Shown: positions 17,444 through 26,609, counted from the stretch's first letter. The stretch is DNA of 64,000 nt from JBKHYJ01 sp046565505 (GCA_046565505.1 JBKHYJ010000045.1:88183-152182), one strand, 5' to 3'. The notes: a model not told the origin generated them from the sequence alone. Made by a program: numbers and translations.

Positions 17444-19486
17444 TCATTCGGCCGTATTCACCCAGCACCTCAGCACTTCGGCAACGCTCCACGCCTGCGC
17501 CACGCACCCGCGCGGCGTGAACGGGGGCTCGGCGTCGAATACCTCGCTGATAGACCCTATGCATGCTTCGCTCAGGTGTGGGATGAACCCTTCGAGGAAT
17601 TGGCGCGCGCGAGTTCTGTCCTCCGGGTGTAGCTTCAGCCATGCGTCTACGAACGGGCCTATGAGCCACCCCCAGACCGTGCCTTGATGATACGCCGCGT
17701 CGCGCGAGCGGAGGTCGCCATCATACTTGGCTTTGTAGTCAGGGTCGCCCGGCGAGAGAGACCGCAGGCCCACGGGCGTCAGCAGGCGCTCGCGCACGAC
17801 GCCCAGGACGGCCTCCCAGCGCGAGCGGTCTAGAATAGGATTCGGGAGCGAAATTGCGAAGACCTGATTCGGGCGGCATGACGTGTCGTCGCCTTTCTCG
17901 CCATCAATCACGTCGTAAAGATATCCGCCGCCTTCGTACCAGAACCGCTCGTTGAATGAACGGTAGGCGCGCTCCGCATGCTCGCCGAATGGGCGGGCCG
18001 CCGCCTCGCCCGACTCCTCGCGAATCCACCCTTCGAGCAGCCTGAGGGCGTTGTACCAGAGCGCGTTGATCTCGACCGCTTTCCCCCTGCGCGGTGTGAC
18101 CACCCAGCCGTCCACCTTCGCGTCCATCCAGGTGAGTTGATACCCTTCCGCGCCCTGCGTGAGCAGCCCATCGTTCGGGTCCACGGCGATCCCGAACCAC
18201 GTGCCCCTGATGTGGTGCTCCGCGATGTCTACGAGCTGAGGCAGTAAGACTCTGAGCGTCGTGCGGTCCTGCGTTGACTCGACGTAGCGCGCGATGGCAT
18301 GGAAGAACCAGAGCGTCGCGTCGGCCGTGTGATACAGGCCGCTGTTTTCGCCCTCGGGGAACATGTTCGGGATCAGGCCGTCGCGGATGTAGTGGCCGAA
18401 CGTGCGCAGGATGTAGCGCGCTTGAAGGTTGCGGCCCGTCGCGACGGTCAACCCTTCGAGGCTTATCATCGTGTCGCGGCCCCAGTCCGTGAACCAGTGG
18501 TAACCGGCTATGACCGTGCGGACCTCGTCGCCGGCGGCGCGCGCGCGTACGGCGTCTTCGACGCGGCCGGCCGGGGTGATGATGAACTGGTCCGCCGCCA
18601 GGACCAGCTCGGCGCCCGCCCCGGCCTGTGCCCTCGGGTCCGCGTTTGAAATCAATCGCCTGCGCCGTTCGTGCTCCGCCGCATGCGCTTCGTCGGGCTT
18701 CAGCGCGCGGATGACCTCCCAGGCTTCGGTTGACGCGGCCAGCGTGACCGACTCGCCCTCAGACATCTCCGCGTGGAAATAGCCCGGGCTGTAAAGGTCG
18801 CCCGCGCAGTCGTAACCCCGCCGCTGCTCTGTGCGGTAGAGTAAGCCTTCGATCCTTTCGCCGTCGAAGGTGAACGCCGCGCGGCCGCAGTGGACCATCA
18901 TCTTGAGCGTCGGCAGGTGCGTGGCGGGCTGGCATAATTCGTAGCGGCCTTCGACCACCTTCAATTCAAACGGCTCCGCGGATTGCGGGCTGAGCTTCCC
19001 TTCGTGCGGGCGAAAATGAATGGCAGGTCGCAGCTCCAGGCGAAGTGGGCCTTCGCTTGAGGTCGCCGTGTAAGTGACCAGCACGGTGTTCTGCCCGTGC
19101 GGCAGCAGTATGCGCTTCTCGACCCTCGTTGCCCCGAACTCATAGCGCCACACCGGCAGCCCATATTCTATCTCGAACTCGGCCAGGTGCTTCGCGCCGT
19201 TCAAGCGCAGCCCCGTGTCTATGTGCTCTTCGGCCCCGAGCAAAACGGCGCTGCCGTCCGGCAGACGTATTCGCTCGTACAGCGCGTTGAGCATCATCTG
19301 GCGCCCGTTCGGGGCGGGCAGCGCGGAGACGAGCAGGCCATGAAACCTGCGCGTGAGGGCGCCCGCCACCGTGCCCGCCGCGTAACCGCCGAGTCCGTTT
19401 GTGACCAGCCACTCGCGCGTCGGGTCGAAGCTCTCTTCATCCCCGCCATCGATGGGCCGGCGTAGCTTGCGGACTATACCGCTCAT
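17444..19486 (-). CDS. Amylo-alpha-1,6-glucosidase / glycogen debranching enzyme (GH133 type)
   Basis: 680 residues, cytoplasmic. The N-terminal domain opens with the family signature WLVTNGLGGYAAGTVAGALTRRFHG and RILLPHGQNTVLVTY. The C-terminal (alpha/alpha)6 barrel (about 300-680) has AGYHWFTDWGRDTMISLEGL, DATLWFFHAI, EGYQLTWMDAK and a final RDAAYHQGTVWGWLIGPF, typical of archaeal/bacterial-type debranching enzymes. It would hydrolyse the alpha-1,6-linked glucose left at branch points of glycogen-like polymers. It overlaps the end of treZ by four bases (ATGA), so both are made from one mRNA. This enzyme differs from the GH13 debranching enzyme TreX that more often sits beside treZ. Confidence 0.92.
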   Translation of the reverse strand: MSGIVRKLRRPIDGGDEESFDPTREWLVTNGLGGYAAGTVAGALTRRFHGLLVSALPAPNGRQMMLNALYERIRLPDGSAVLLGAEEHIDTGLRLNGAKHLAEFEIEYGLPVWRYEFGATRVEKRILLPHGQNTVLVTYTATSSEGPLRLELRPAIHFRPHEGKLSPQSAEPFELKVVEGRYELCQPATHLPTLKMMVHCGRAAFTFDGERIEGLLYRTEQRRGYDCAGDLYSPGYFHAEMSEGESVTLAASTEAWEVIRALKPDEAHAAEHERRRRLISNADPRAQAGAGAELVLAADQFIITPAGRVEDAVRARAAGDEVRTVIAGYHWFTDWGRDTMISLEGLTVATGRNLQARYILRTFGHYIRDGLIPNMFPEGENSGLYHTADATLWFFHAIARYVESTQDRTTLRVLLPQLVDIAEHHIRGTWFGIAVDPNDGLLTQGAEGYQLTWMDAKVDGWVVTPRRGKAVEINALWYNALRLLEGWIREESGEAAARPFGEHAERAYRSFNERFWYEGGGYLYDVIDGEKGDDTSCRPNQVFAISLPNPILDRSRWEAVLGVVRERLLTPVGLRSLSPGDPDYKAKYDGDLRSRDAAYHQGTVWGWLIGPFVDAWLKLHPEDRTRARQFLEGFIPHLSEACIGSISEVFDAEPPFTPRGCVAQAWSVAEVLRCWVNTAE

Positions 19487-21447
19487 ACTTTCTCCTCCTG
19501 ATTAGGCGGGGCCTTCGGCGGCTTTCGGTCGCGGCCGTCGCCCCGCGCCGAGCTTGATTCTGCCTTCTTCGGGATCAAGGCGATGGCGGCGTGGCCCGGA
19601 ATCCGCCAGTCGTCTCTCTCATCCGGCGTCGGGGTCCCCAGGCCGCCATAGCGCGGGCGCTCGCTCGACCACAGAATCTCCCACCGCATGTCTTCGGGGG
19701 GGGCAAGCAGCGGCTCCGGCGCGGGGTCGAAATGAAGGTCGCGGCCGAAGTTGACGACCAGCAGGCGGTCGTCCCCGCCTTCGCCGAAGAACCGCAGGAC
19801 GAATGCCGCCGCCGCCAGCACCGCGCCGTCAATTCCGCGGGGCCGTTGCGCGCTGAATACTCTGTCCTCGCGGCGCAGCCTCAACAGGTCGCGGTGCAGC
19901 GCGTAAGCCTCCCGGTTGGCCTCGCGCTCGGAAAAATCGAGCTTGCACCGCTCGAACGTCCGGGGGTCGGAAGGGTCCGCCAGGCGGCATTGAACCTCTT
20001 CATGGTCTAGGCTCGGGAACTGCGAGAGGAATTCTTTGCGCCCCTTCATCACGAGCTTCGCAAGCGCCGGCTCGTGGTCCGCGAAGTAGAGGAACGGGGC
20101 TGACGCGGCGAATTCCTGCCCCTGAAAAAGCATGGGCGTGCTGGGCGCGAGCAGCGTCAGCGCGGTCATCGCCCTGTAAAGGCCGGGGCTCGACAGCAGG
20201 TGCGCGCGGTCGCCGCAGCCTGAATTCGCAATCTGGTCATGGTTTTGGATGAAGGCGACGAACGCCGCGGGCTTCAGGTCGAAACCGGGCGTGCCGCGCC
20301 TCTGCTTCTGCCACTTGTACCACTGGCCCTGGTAAAGGTAGCCGTACTTGACGGCGGAGATGAACTCCTGCGGCGTGCCGTAATAGTCCGTGTAGTAGGC
20401 CTCGTTGCGCCCCGTCAGAGCCACCATCGCGCTGTGGTGAAAGTCGTCGTTCCAGAGCGAGTCCATGCCGAAGCCGCCGCGCTCGACTGGCCGCGCGAGC
20501 TTCGTGTACTGAGGCTCGTTCTCCGCCACTATGATGATGGGGCGCGACCCGGCCGCCTCGCGCGCTCGCCGCGTGATCGCCGCGAGGATGTGCTCGGGCG
20601 ATTCGTCGTAGACGTTCTGCGTCGCGTCCAGCCGCAGCCCATCCAGGTGGAACTCATCTACCCAGTAGCCGGCGTTCGCCGCGAAGAACTCCCGGACGGG
20701 CCCGGCGTTCCGCCCATCGTAGTTGATCGCCTCTCCCCAGTCCGTCTCGTATCGGTCCGTGAAGTAGTCTTCCGAGAATTGCTTCAGGTAATTGCCGTCA
20801 GGCCCGAGGTGGTTATAGACGACGTCGAGTATTACGCCTAACCCTACGGAGTGCGCGCGGTCCACGAAGCGGCGGAAGTCGTCCGGCTCGCCATACAGCC
20901 TGGTCGGCGCGAACATATCGACACCGTCGTAGCCCCAGCCGAAGCGGCCCGGGAATTCGTGGACGGGCATGACCTCTACGACCGTTATCCCTGCGCCCGC
21001 CAACTCGGCTAGCTCGCGGGCCGCGGCCTCCCACGTGCCCTCTTTAGTGAAAGTCCCCAGGTGCATTTCGTAGATGACCTGCCCTTCTATGCGCACGCCG
21101 GGCCAACCGGCGTCGCCCCATTTGAACCTGCCGGGGTCAATCACCTGCGAAGGGCCATGCGGGCCCCGGGGTTGGAAGCGCGACGCGGGGTCAGGGTACG
21201 GGCCATCGCCATCGTCGAGCTCGAACCTGTACAGCGAGCCATCGCCCGCCGCTTGAGCCACGCCGGAGAAATAGCCGCTCGCTTCCTCCTTCAGCTCGAC
21301 CACCTCCGGCCGTGAGGCCGCGCCGCCCGCGGCAGCCGCCTCGATCACCGCGCTCACTTTTTTGCGGCGAGGCGCCCACACGCGAAAATGTACCCCGCCG
21401 CCCGGCAACACCTCAGCCCCGACAGGGAGCCGCCTTCGTTGCTCCAT
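19483..21447 (-). CDS. treZ: Malto-oligosyltrehalose trehalohydrolase
   Basis: 654 residues (GH13 family). An N-terminal carbohydrate-binding beta domain (GGVHFRVWAPRRKKVSAVIE) is followed by the catalytic barrel with the four GH13 conserved regions: DVVYNHLG, GLRLDATQNV (nucleophile Asp), IVAENEP (acid/base Glu) and FIQNHDQI. The short VYEMHLGTFT and NAGYWVDEFHLDGLRLD strings are characteristic of TreZ rather than of branching enzyme GlgB. It releases trehalose from the malto-oligosyltrehalose made by TreY. TreY is not in the window. The debranching gene follows with a four-base overlap and malQ lies divergently upstream. Confidence 0.94.
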   Translation of the reverse strand: MEQRRRLPVGAEVLPGGGVHFRVWAPRRKKVSAVIEAAAAGGAASRPEVVELKEEASGYFSGVAQAAGDGSLYRFELDDGDGPYPDPASRFQPRGPHGPSQVIDPGRFKWGDAGWPGVRIEGQVIYEMHLGTFTKEGTWEAAARELAELAGAGITVVEVMPVHEFPGRFGWGYDGVDMFAPTRLYGEPDDFRRFVDRAHSVGLGVILDVVYNHLGPDGNYLKQFSEDYFTDRYETDWGEAINYDGRNAGPVREFFAANAGYWVDEFHLDGLRLDATQNVYDESPEHILAAITRRAREAAGSRPIIIVAENEPQYTKLARPVERGGFGMDSLWNDDFHHSAMVALTGRNEAYYTDYYGTPQEFISAVKYGYLYQGQWYKWQKQRRGTPGFDLKPAAFVAFIQNHDQIANSGCGDRAHLLSSPGLYRAMTALTLLAPSTPMLFQGQEFAASAPFLYFADHEPALAKLVMKGRKEFLSQFPSLDHEEVQCRLADPSDPRTFERCKLDFSEREANREAYALHRDLLRLRREDRVFSAQRPRGIDGAVLAAAAFVLRFFGEGGDDRLLVVNFGRDLHFDPAPEPLLAPPEDMRWEILWSSERPRYGGLGTPTPDERDDWRIPGHAAIALIPKKAESSSARGDGRDRKPPKAPPNQEEKV

Positions 21448-21825
21448 GTTTTATCCGCCGCCTGCCTTTCATGAATTGGGGAGTTCGTACCGCGTTAAGA
21501 CCTGGAAGCAGGGTCCCCACCACCCGCCCACGGGGCCGGCCCTGTCATCCAGACTCAATAGCGTGCATCATTGTAAGCCGGGATGTAAAGAGCATTGAGC
21601 GCGCCATGCTAAGATAGGGCTAGACGCTTACGACACCCAACGAAAAGAGGTAAGATCGAAGTCGCGCGGGATTAAGGCCTTATGGGGTGACGGCCTTCTG
21701 GATTCACCGGGGCACTCTCCTCGCGATCTCGGGCGGGCTAGCGCCTCTTAAATCGTAGCCCCGCAAGCTAATGGCGTTTACATCCGCCGATCATTAACGC
21801 GCGCGGCGGTTCAGGAACTTTGAGA
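21448..21825. other. Divergent intergenic region treZ / malQ
   Basis: 378 bases with no coding signal on either strand. It must hold the promoters of the divergent treZ and malQ genes, but no well-spaced -35/-10 pair stands out; a TAAGAT at 21610-21615 could be a -10 box for the plus strand. No clear repeat or operator was seen. Confidence 0.3.
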
Positions 21826-23355
21826 ATGAAATTCGACAGATCGAGCGGCATACTGCTGCACCCCACGTCGCTGCCGGGCCGGTTCGGGATCGGCGATTTT
21901 GGCGACGAGGCTTATAGCTTCGTCGATTTCCTCGTCGCGGGCGGGCAAACCCTCTGGCAGGTGATGCCGCTCGGCCCCACGGGGTATGGTGACTCCCCGT
22001 ATTCGAGCTTCTCCGCCTTCGCGGGCAACACGAATCTAATCAGCCCGGTGCGGCTCGTAGACGACGCGCTCCTTTCAGACGAAGACCTCGCCGGCTTCCC
22101 CGCGCTTTCCGACGACCGCGTAGAGTACGGCGAGGTGATCGAGCGCAAGGGCGCGCTGCTGGAAAAAGCCTACGAGAATTTCAAGCGGTCGGGCAACAAC
22201 AACCACCGCGAGCAGTTGAAGGGCTTTCACCATTATGCCGGGAGCTGGCTCGACGATTACGCGCTTTTCAGCGCCCTGGCGGATTCTAATCAGGGCGCGG
22301 CATGGAACACCTGGGAGGCGAATCTCGCGCGGCGCGACCCGGACGCCCTGCGCAAGGCGTCCCGGAGCTTGAGCGACAGGGTAGACGCGCACAGGTTCTT
22401 CCAATACCTGTTCTTCAAGCAATGGCTGGAGCTTAAGCTTTACTGCAAGGAGAAAGGCGTAAGGGTGATCGGCGACATGCCCATCTTCGTCGCGCACAAC
22501 TCCGCCGACGTCTGGGCGAACCCGGGCCTGTTCAAGCTCGCCGACGACGGCTCCCCGCTGGTCGTTTCCGGCGTCCCGCCCGACCATTTCAGCAAGACGG
22601 GCCAACTGTGGGGCAACCCCCTTTACGACTGGGACCAGATGCGCGCCGACAATTTCAACTGGTGGGTAGAGCGCATGCGCGCCGCCCTTCGGCTGGTGGA
22701 CATAGTCCGCATAGACCACTTCCGCGGGTTCGCCGCATGCTGGGAGGTGCCCGCCGGCGACGAGACGGCGGAAAACGGCCGGTGGGTGGACGTGCCGGGG
22801 CGCGAGCTTTTCCACGCGCTGAAAAAAAGGCTCGGCGAGATGCCGGTCATAGCGGAAGATTTAGGGACCATCACGCCCGACGTTCACGCCCTGCGCGAAG
22901 AGCTGGGCTTCCCGGGGATGCGCGTGCTGCAATTCGCCTTCGGCGGCGACCCGCGCGACACGCATCTGCCGCACAATTACGACCGCAATACGGTCGTATA
23001 CACCGGGACGCACGACAACGACACCGTCGTCGGCTGGTTCAACGCCGAACCCGGCGAAGGCTCGACGCAGGACGCCGCCCAGGTCGAGCGCGAGCGGGAG
23101 CTTTGCCTGAAGTACCTGAACGCGGACGGCGAAGAGATCAACTGGGACTTCATACGGGCCGCCCTCGCCTCGGTCGCGGACGTATCGATCATCCAGCTCC
23201 AGGACGTGCTCGGGCTCGGCGCGGGCGCTCGAATGAACGTCCCGGCAAGCGAGCAGGGCAACTGGGGGTGGCGGTTCAGGCCCGGCGCGTTGACCGAAGG
23301 GCTAGGCGCGAGGCTCAACGACATGACAAGGCTTTACGGCCGCGCGCCCGAGTGA
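21826..23355 (+). CDS. malQ: 4-alpha-glucanotransferase (amylomaltase, GH77)
   Basis: 509 residues from ATG 21826 (a TTG two codons upstream is less likely; AGGAA lies eight bases before the ATG). It has GH77 landmarks: SGILLHPTSLPGRFGIGDFG at the N-terminus, DSPYSSFSAFAGN, GDMPIFVAHNSADVWA, RIDHFRGF (nucleophile Asp), VIAEDLGTITPDV (acid/base Glu) and YTGTHDNDT. It transfers alpha-1,4-glucan segments between maltodextrins in the cytoplasm and, with the divergent debranching enzyme and TreZ, handles glycogen or starch-like oligomers. Length is normal for the short (amylomaltase) type. Confidence 0.95.
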   Translation: MKFDRSSGILLHPTSLPGRFGIGDFGDEAYSFVDFLVAGGQTLWQVMPLGPTGYGDSPYSSFSAFAGNTNLISPVRLVDDALLSDEDLAGFPALSDDRVEYGEVIERKGALLEKAYENFKRSGNNNHREQLKGFHHYAGSWLDDYALFSALADSNQGAAWNTWEANLARRDPDALRKASRSLSDRVDAHRFFQYLFFKQWLELKLYCKEKGVRVIGDMPIFVAHNSADVWANPGLFKLADDGSPLVVSGVPPDHFSKTGQLWGNPLYDWDQMRADNFNWWVERMRAALRLVDIVRIDHFRGFAACWEVPAGDETAENGRWVDVPGRELFHALKKRLGEMPVIAEDLGTITPDVHALREELGFPGMRVLQFAFGGDPRDTHLPHNYDRNTVVYTGTHDNDTVVGWFNAEPGEGSTQDAAQVERERELCLKYLNADGEEINWDFIRAALASVADVSIIQLQDVLGLGAGARMNVPASEQGNWGWRFRPGALTEGLGARLNDMTRLYGRAPE

Positions 23356-23379
23356 GTGTCGAAATTCTTCGGTAAGCAA

Positions 23380-23388
23380 TGTTATACT
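23380..23388 (+). promoter_or_regulatory. Extended -10 promoter of the TIR gene
   Basis: TGTTATACT matches the extended -10 form TGnTATAnT, with no convincing -35 box, as is allowed for extended -10 promoters. Transcription would begin near 23395, inside the palindrome at 23391-23412. Confidence 0.55.
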
Positions 23389-23390
23389 CG

Positions 23391-23412
23391 GCCACACGGG
23401 TGTGCCCGTGGC
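23391..23412. repeat. Palindrome at the TIR-gene transcription start
   Basis: GCCAC (23391-23395) pairs with GTGGC (23408-23412) and GGG (23398-23400) with CCC (23405-23407) around a TGTG loop, with a two-base bulge. It lies between the extended -10 box and the ribosome binding site, so it could be a repressor operator in DNA or a translation-limiting hairpin in the mRNA. Confidence 0.5.
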
Positions 23413-23419
23413 AGGGGAC

Positions 23420-24979
23420 ATGGCATTAAGCACGAATAAACGAACGCCGCATCAAATCTTTTACTCTTACTCGCATAAGGACGAGTCGTTGCGCGACGCG
23501 CTGGACGAGCACCTGGCGATACTGGAGCGCAGGGGGCTCGTCCATGTGTGGCACGACCGCAACATAGGCGCGGGCGACCGGTGGCGCGAAGCCATAGACG
23601 AGCAGTTGGAAACCGCCGACATCATACTTCTTTTAATCAGCGCGTCGTTCATAAAGTCCGAATTCTGCTGGAGCGTCGAGATGAAGCGCGCGCTGAAAAA
23701 ACAGGAGCGCGGCGAGGCCCGCGTCATCCCCATCATCGTCCGGCCCGTCGAGTGGAAGGCCGCGCCCTTCGGGCACCTTCAAGTGCTACCGAAGGACGCC
23801 AAGCCGGTCACCATCTGGGGCAACCGCGACCTCGCATGGATGGACGTGGTGAGAGGGATTGAAACAGCCGTCGAGCGGCTTCACACGCCCGCCCCGTCGC
23901 GGCCAGCGCGTGGCAGGACCCGCGGCAATGTGCCGCCCCGCTTGCGGGGCGTATCGGGCGGCGGCCCGCGGGATGTGATGCGGGGCGACGTGCGCGGCGA
24001 AGTCGCCGTTGACCAGGCGCCTGCTATAGTCGCTGCGCCTGCGCCCGCGAGTCCCGCGCCCCTAACGCGGAACGCGGGCGAGCCTGTTATCGAGCGGCCC
24101 CCGAACAACCTCCGGCGAGTGGTCTACGACGCGAATAATACGGAGAGCCTGCCGGGCGGGGTCGCGCGCGCGGAGGGCGACCCGCCGACGGGCGACGCGG
24201 CGGTGGACGAGGCTTACGACGCGCTCGGCGTCGCTTATGATTTCTTCTGGAAGGTATTCGGGCGAGATTCGATAGACGGGAAGGGGCTGCCGCTCGAAGC
24301 CACGGTCCACTATGGCTCCGCCTATGACAACGCCTTCTGGACCGGGAAGCAGATGATACTAGGCGATGGCGACGGCAAGCTGTTCAACCGCTTCACGGCC
24401 GCCTCCGACGTCATCGCCAAAGAGTTCGCGATGGGCATGGCGCAGTCGGAGACGCGGCTTCTCTACTGGCAGCAGTCGGGCGCGATCCTGCAATCGTTCG
24501 CGGTCGTGTTTGCTTCGCTGGTCAAACAGTACGCGCTCGGGCAAAAGGCGGGCGAAGCCGACTGGCTGATCGGCGAAAAGCTCCTGGGTCCGAACGTGAA
24601 AGGCAGGGCCTTATACTCGCTGGCCGCGCCCGGCACGGCCTACGACGACCCGGACCTGGGTAAGGACGAACAGCCTCGCCACATGCGCGACTACGTGAAG
24701 AAGGACCTTGATAATGGCGGCGTCCACCTCAACTCGGGCATATTAAATTACGCCTTCTACCTGGCGGCGACGGAGATGGGCGGCTACTCGTGGGAGAGGG
24801 CCGGCCGCATATGGTATGGCGCGCTGACTGATGAACGGCTGAAGCCCGACGCACAGTTCGACGACCTGGCGCGGCTGACGTTAGACAACGCGCGCAGGAT
24901 GTATGGGGTCAACGGCGGTGAGGCGCGGGCCGTTAAGCGCGCGTGGGCGGCGGTCGGGATCGAAGCGCGGGCGGAATAG
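23420..24979 (+). CDS. TIR domain fused to an inactivated M4 (thermolysin/protealysin) peptidase fold
   Basis: 519 residues from ATG 23420 (GTG at 23402 or 23408 is possible; AGGGG is very close to the ATG). Residues 10-150 form a TIR domain: IFYSYSHKDE, VHVWHDRNIGAGDRW, ADIILLLISASFIKSEFCWSVE; Glu87 matches the catalytic glutamate of NAD-cleaving bacterial TIRs. A Pro/Ala/Arg-rich linker (about 155-228) follows. Residues 232-515 resemble protealysin-type M4 peptidases throughout (VVYDANNTESLPGG, VHYGSAYDNAFWTG, GVHLNSGILNYAFYLAA). The zinc site is destroyed: HExxH is KEFAM (334-338), the third ligand Glu is Gln358, and the SD of the helix is AV; His436 remains. I infer a pseudo-protease that binds peptides or proteins and a TIR effector. 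There is no signal peptide. Confidence 0.85.
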   Translation: MALSTNKRTPHQIFYSYSHKDESLRDALDEHLAILERRGLVHVWHDRNIGAGDRWREAIDEQLETADIILLLISASFIKSEFCWSVEMKRALKKQERGEARVIPIIVRPVEWKAAPFGHLQVLPKDAKPVTIWGNRDLAWMDVVRGIETAVERLHTPAPSRPARGRTRGNVPPRLRGVSGGGPRDVMRGDVRGEVAVDQAPAIVAAPAPASPAPLTRNAGEPVIERPPNNLRRVVYDANNTESLPGGVARAEGDPPTGDAAVDEAYDALGVAYDFFWKVFGRDSIDGKGLPLEATVHYGSAYDNAFWTGKQMILGDGDGKLFNRFTAASDVIAKEFAMGMAQSETRLLYWQQSGAILQSFAVVFASLVKQYALGQKAGEADWLIGEKLLGPNVKGRALYSLAAPGTAYDDPDLGKDEQPRHMRDYVKKDLDNGGVHLNSGILNYAFYLAATEMGGYSWERAGRIWYGALTDERLKPDAQFDDLARLTLDNARRMYGVNGGEARAVKRAWAAVGIEARAE

Positions 24980-25027
24980 GAATCGCGCCTACGTCCGGCG
25001 CGGCCGTCTAGAAAATATTGGCGCGGG

Positions 25028-26059
25028 TCACTTCACGAAATACTTGTCGGGGTAAAACTTCTGCTCGACGTAACGTCGCTGCCAATCGGGGTTCGCCTCG
25101 TCTAGCAGAAGCGCCTCCGCCGCGCCGACCGTGTAGAACGCGACCCGCTGGTCTTTATCGAGAGACAGCTTCGGCAGCCCCGATAGAATCCGGCCCAGCG
25201 TGTCGCCGGCGTCGCGGTCGAAAGAAGAGAAATCTTTCATCAGTGTGAATTCTTTGGTCGGCTCGTACAGCGCGGCCGCCAGTTTCGCCGCCCTGTACTC
25301 TGTATACCTGGCGACGCCTTCCTGCCACAACTGAAAAGAGAAATACCTGTAATCGTCGGGCGCGAGCGCCTGCTCGAACTGCTTACGCGATTCGATGTAG
25401 GCGGACAGCTTGCCCGAAAAACTGGCGGTCTTCGCCGCTTTCAGTGCGTCCGCCAGCGCCGCTGCCATGATAGAGAACCGCTTGTTCACGCCCGCGTCGG
25501 AGTAGGGGAAAGGGTAATTCAACATCCACATGCCCGTCTGGTCCCCGCGCGCGAGGTCGAGCGCCTTGACGCCAGCCTGGTAGTCAGGTTGTGAGTACTG
25601 GAATTGATGGAAGTGCTCATGCAGCAGCGTGATGACCCATCGGGCGGAAGTTTTCGCGCCGGTGTTTTCGGCCTGACCTACGACGACGGTGGGGACCCCG
25701 CCGACGTACATCGTGGCCAGGAACTCCGGGTTGAACGTCCTCTTGCGGTAATAAATCTTACCGCCGAGCGCCGTGTCATAGCCGGCCTCCGCAAACTCTT
25801 TCGGGGGGGCCGGGTGGCGCACGAGGAATTCGTACTCGGGCGTGACGAGCAGCAAAGCGAACGGGGATGCGCCCCACCCCTTCCAGACCTTGTCGCCGAC
25901 TTTGTCCGCGAGGCGGAATGCTTCCGCTATGCGGACGCGGTCGGCATGCGGCATCCGTGGCGGCGCCTGCGGTCGGGCCTCGGCCGCGGGGCAAAAAAGA
26001 ATCGCTGGCAGCAACAGCAGCGCGAGAATATGAGGCCGTGTCTTCGATTCACAACTCAT
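25028..26059 (-). CDS. Exported putative zinc metallopeptidase (HEHFH)
   Basis: 343 residues from ATG 26059, nine bases after GGAGG. A signal peptide (hydrophobic 10-23, ILALLLLPAILFCP) ends near residue 29. An HExxH motif, HEHFH, lies at 147-151 in WVITLLHEHFHQFQ, and WQEGVARYTEY, about 120 residues later, may supply a glutamate ligand as in gluzincins. I do not recognise the family; it is annotated elsewhere as hypothetical. It would act outside the cytoplasm. It is convergent with the TIR gene and follows the VOC gene by 53 bases on the same strand. Confidence 0.75.
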   Translation of the reverse strand: MSCESKTRPHILALLLLPAILFCPAAEARPQAPPRMPHADRVRIAEAFRLADKVGDKVWKGWGASPFALLLVTPEYEFLVRHPAPPKEFAEAGYDTALGGKIYYRKRTFNPEFLATMYVGGVPTVVVGQAENTGAKTSARWVITLLHEHFHQFQYSQPDYQAGVKALDLARGDQTGMWMLNYPFPYSDAGVNKRFSIMAAALADALKAAKTASFSGKLSAYIESRKQFEQALAPDDYRYFSFQLWQEGVARYTEYRAAKLAAALYEPTKEFTLMKDFSSFDRDAGDTLGRILSGLPKLSLDKDQRVAFYTVGAAEALLLDEANPDWQRRYVEQKFYPDKYFVK

Positions 26060-26112
26060 TGGTAGACGCCTCCGCGGCCGACGGTGAGCTTGGCTCGGGC
26101 TCTCGCCCGGCT

Positions 26113-26526
26113 TCATATGCCGCTCGTGTTCATTAGCACGACCCGCCACCCGTCCGGGTCCTCGAAGGTCACGCCCTTATCTTTCCAATAAGGGTTCTCG
26201 GGCTCGACGGGGGAATGCCCCAGACCGGCGAGCCTCGCGACGGCGCTGTCGATTGCGCGCCGGTCTGGGATGTAGAGCACCAGCAGGTTATCCCTGGTCG
26301 GCGCCGGGCAGGGACTTCCCGCCTCGTGGTGTGTGAACTCCAGGTGATAGTCGCGGCCCGGCAGGCCGAGCATGACGCCCGAGTAGCCCGCGTGACCTTC
26401 AAACGACCCGACCTGCTTGAGCCCGAGCCCCTGGCCGTAAAAGCGCACGACCTGGTCGAGGCGGTCCGTCGGCCGGGCCACGCGCACTTCGGCGACCGGC
26501 ATCCATGTCGGCCATTCGTTTTGCAT
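26113..26526 (-). CDS. VOC-superfamily (glyoxalase/dioxygenase fold) protein
   Basis: 137 residues, one VOC module of two beta-alpha-beta-beta-beta repeats. Visible elements: VAEVRVARPTDRLDQVVRFYGQGLGL in the first repeat, YHLEFTHHE in the middle (possible metal ligands Glu/His) and a closing strand FEDPDGWRVVLMN. The family includes glyoxalase I, fosfomycin-resistance and dioxygenase enzymes; nothing here picks one. It is soluble and cytoplasmic. It lies between rfbD and the metallopeptidase on the same strand. Confidence 0.85.
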   Translation of the reverse strand: MQNEWPTWMPVAEVRVARPTDRLDQVVRFYGQGLGLKQVGSFEGHAGYSGVMLGLPGRDYHLEFTHHEAGSPCPAPTRDNLLVLYIPDRRAIDSAVARLAGLGHSPVEPENPYWKDKGVTFEDPDGWRVVLMNTSGI

Positions 26527-26609
26527 GGTGACAATTTTCCTTTGACCGGAATGTTATTGACGCGGGCGTCGAAAAAGTTTCACGCGCCTGAGAAGAATTG
26601 CCTGCGGAG

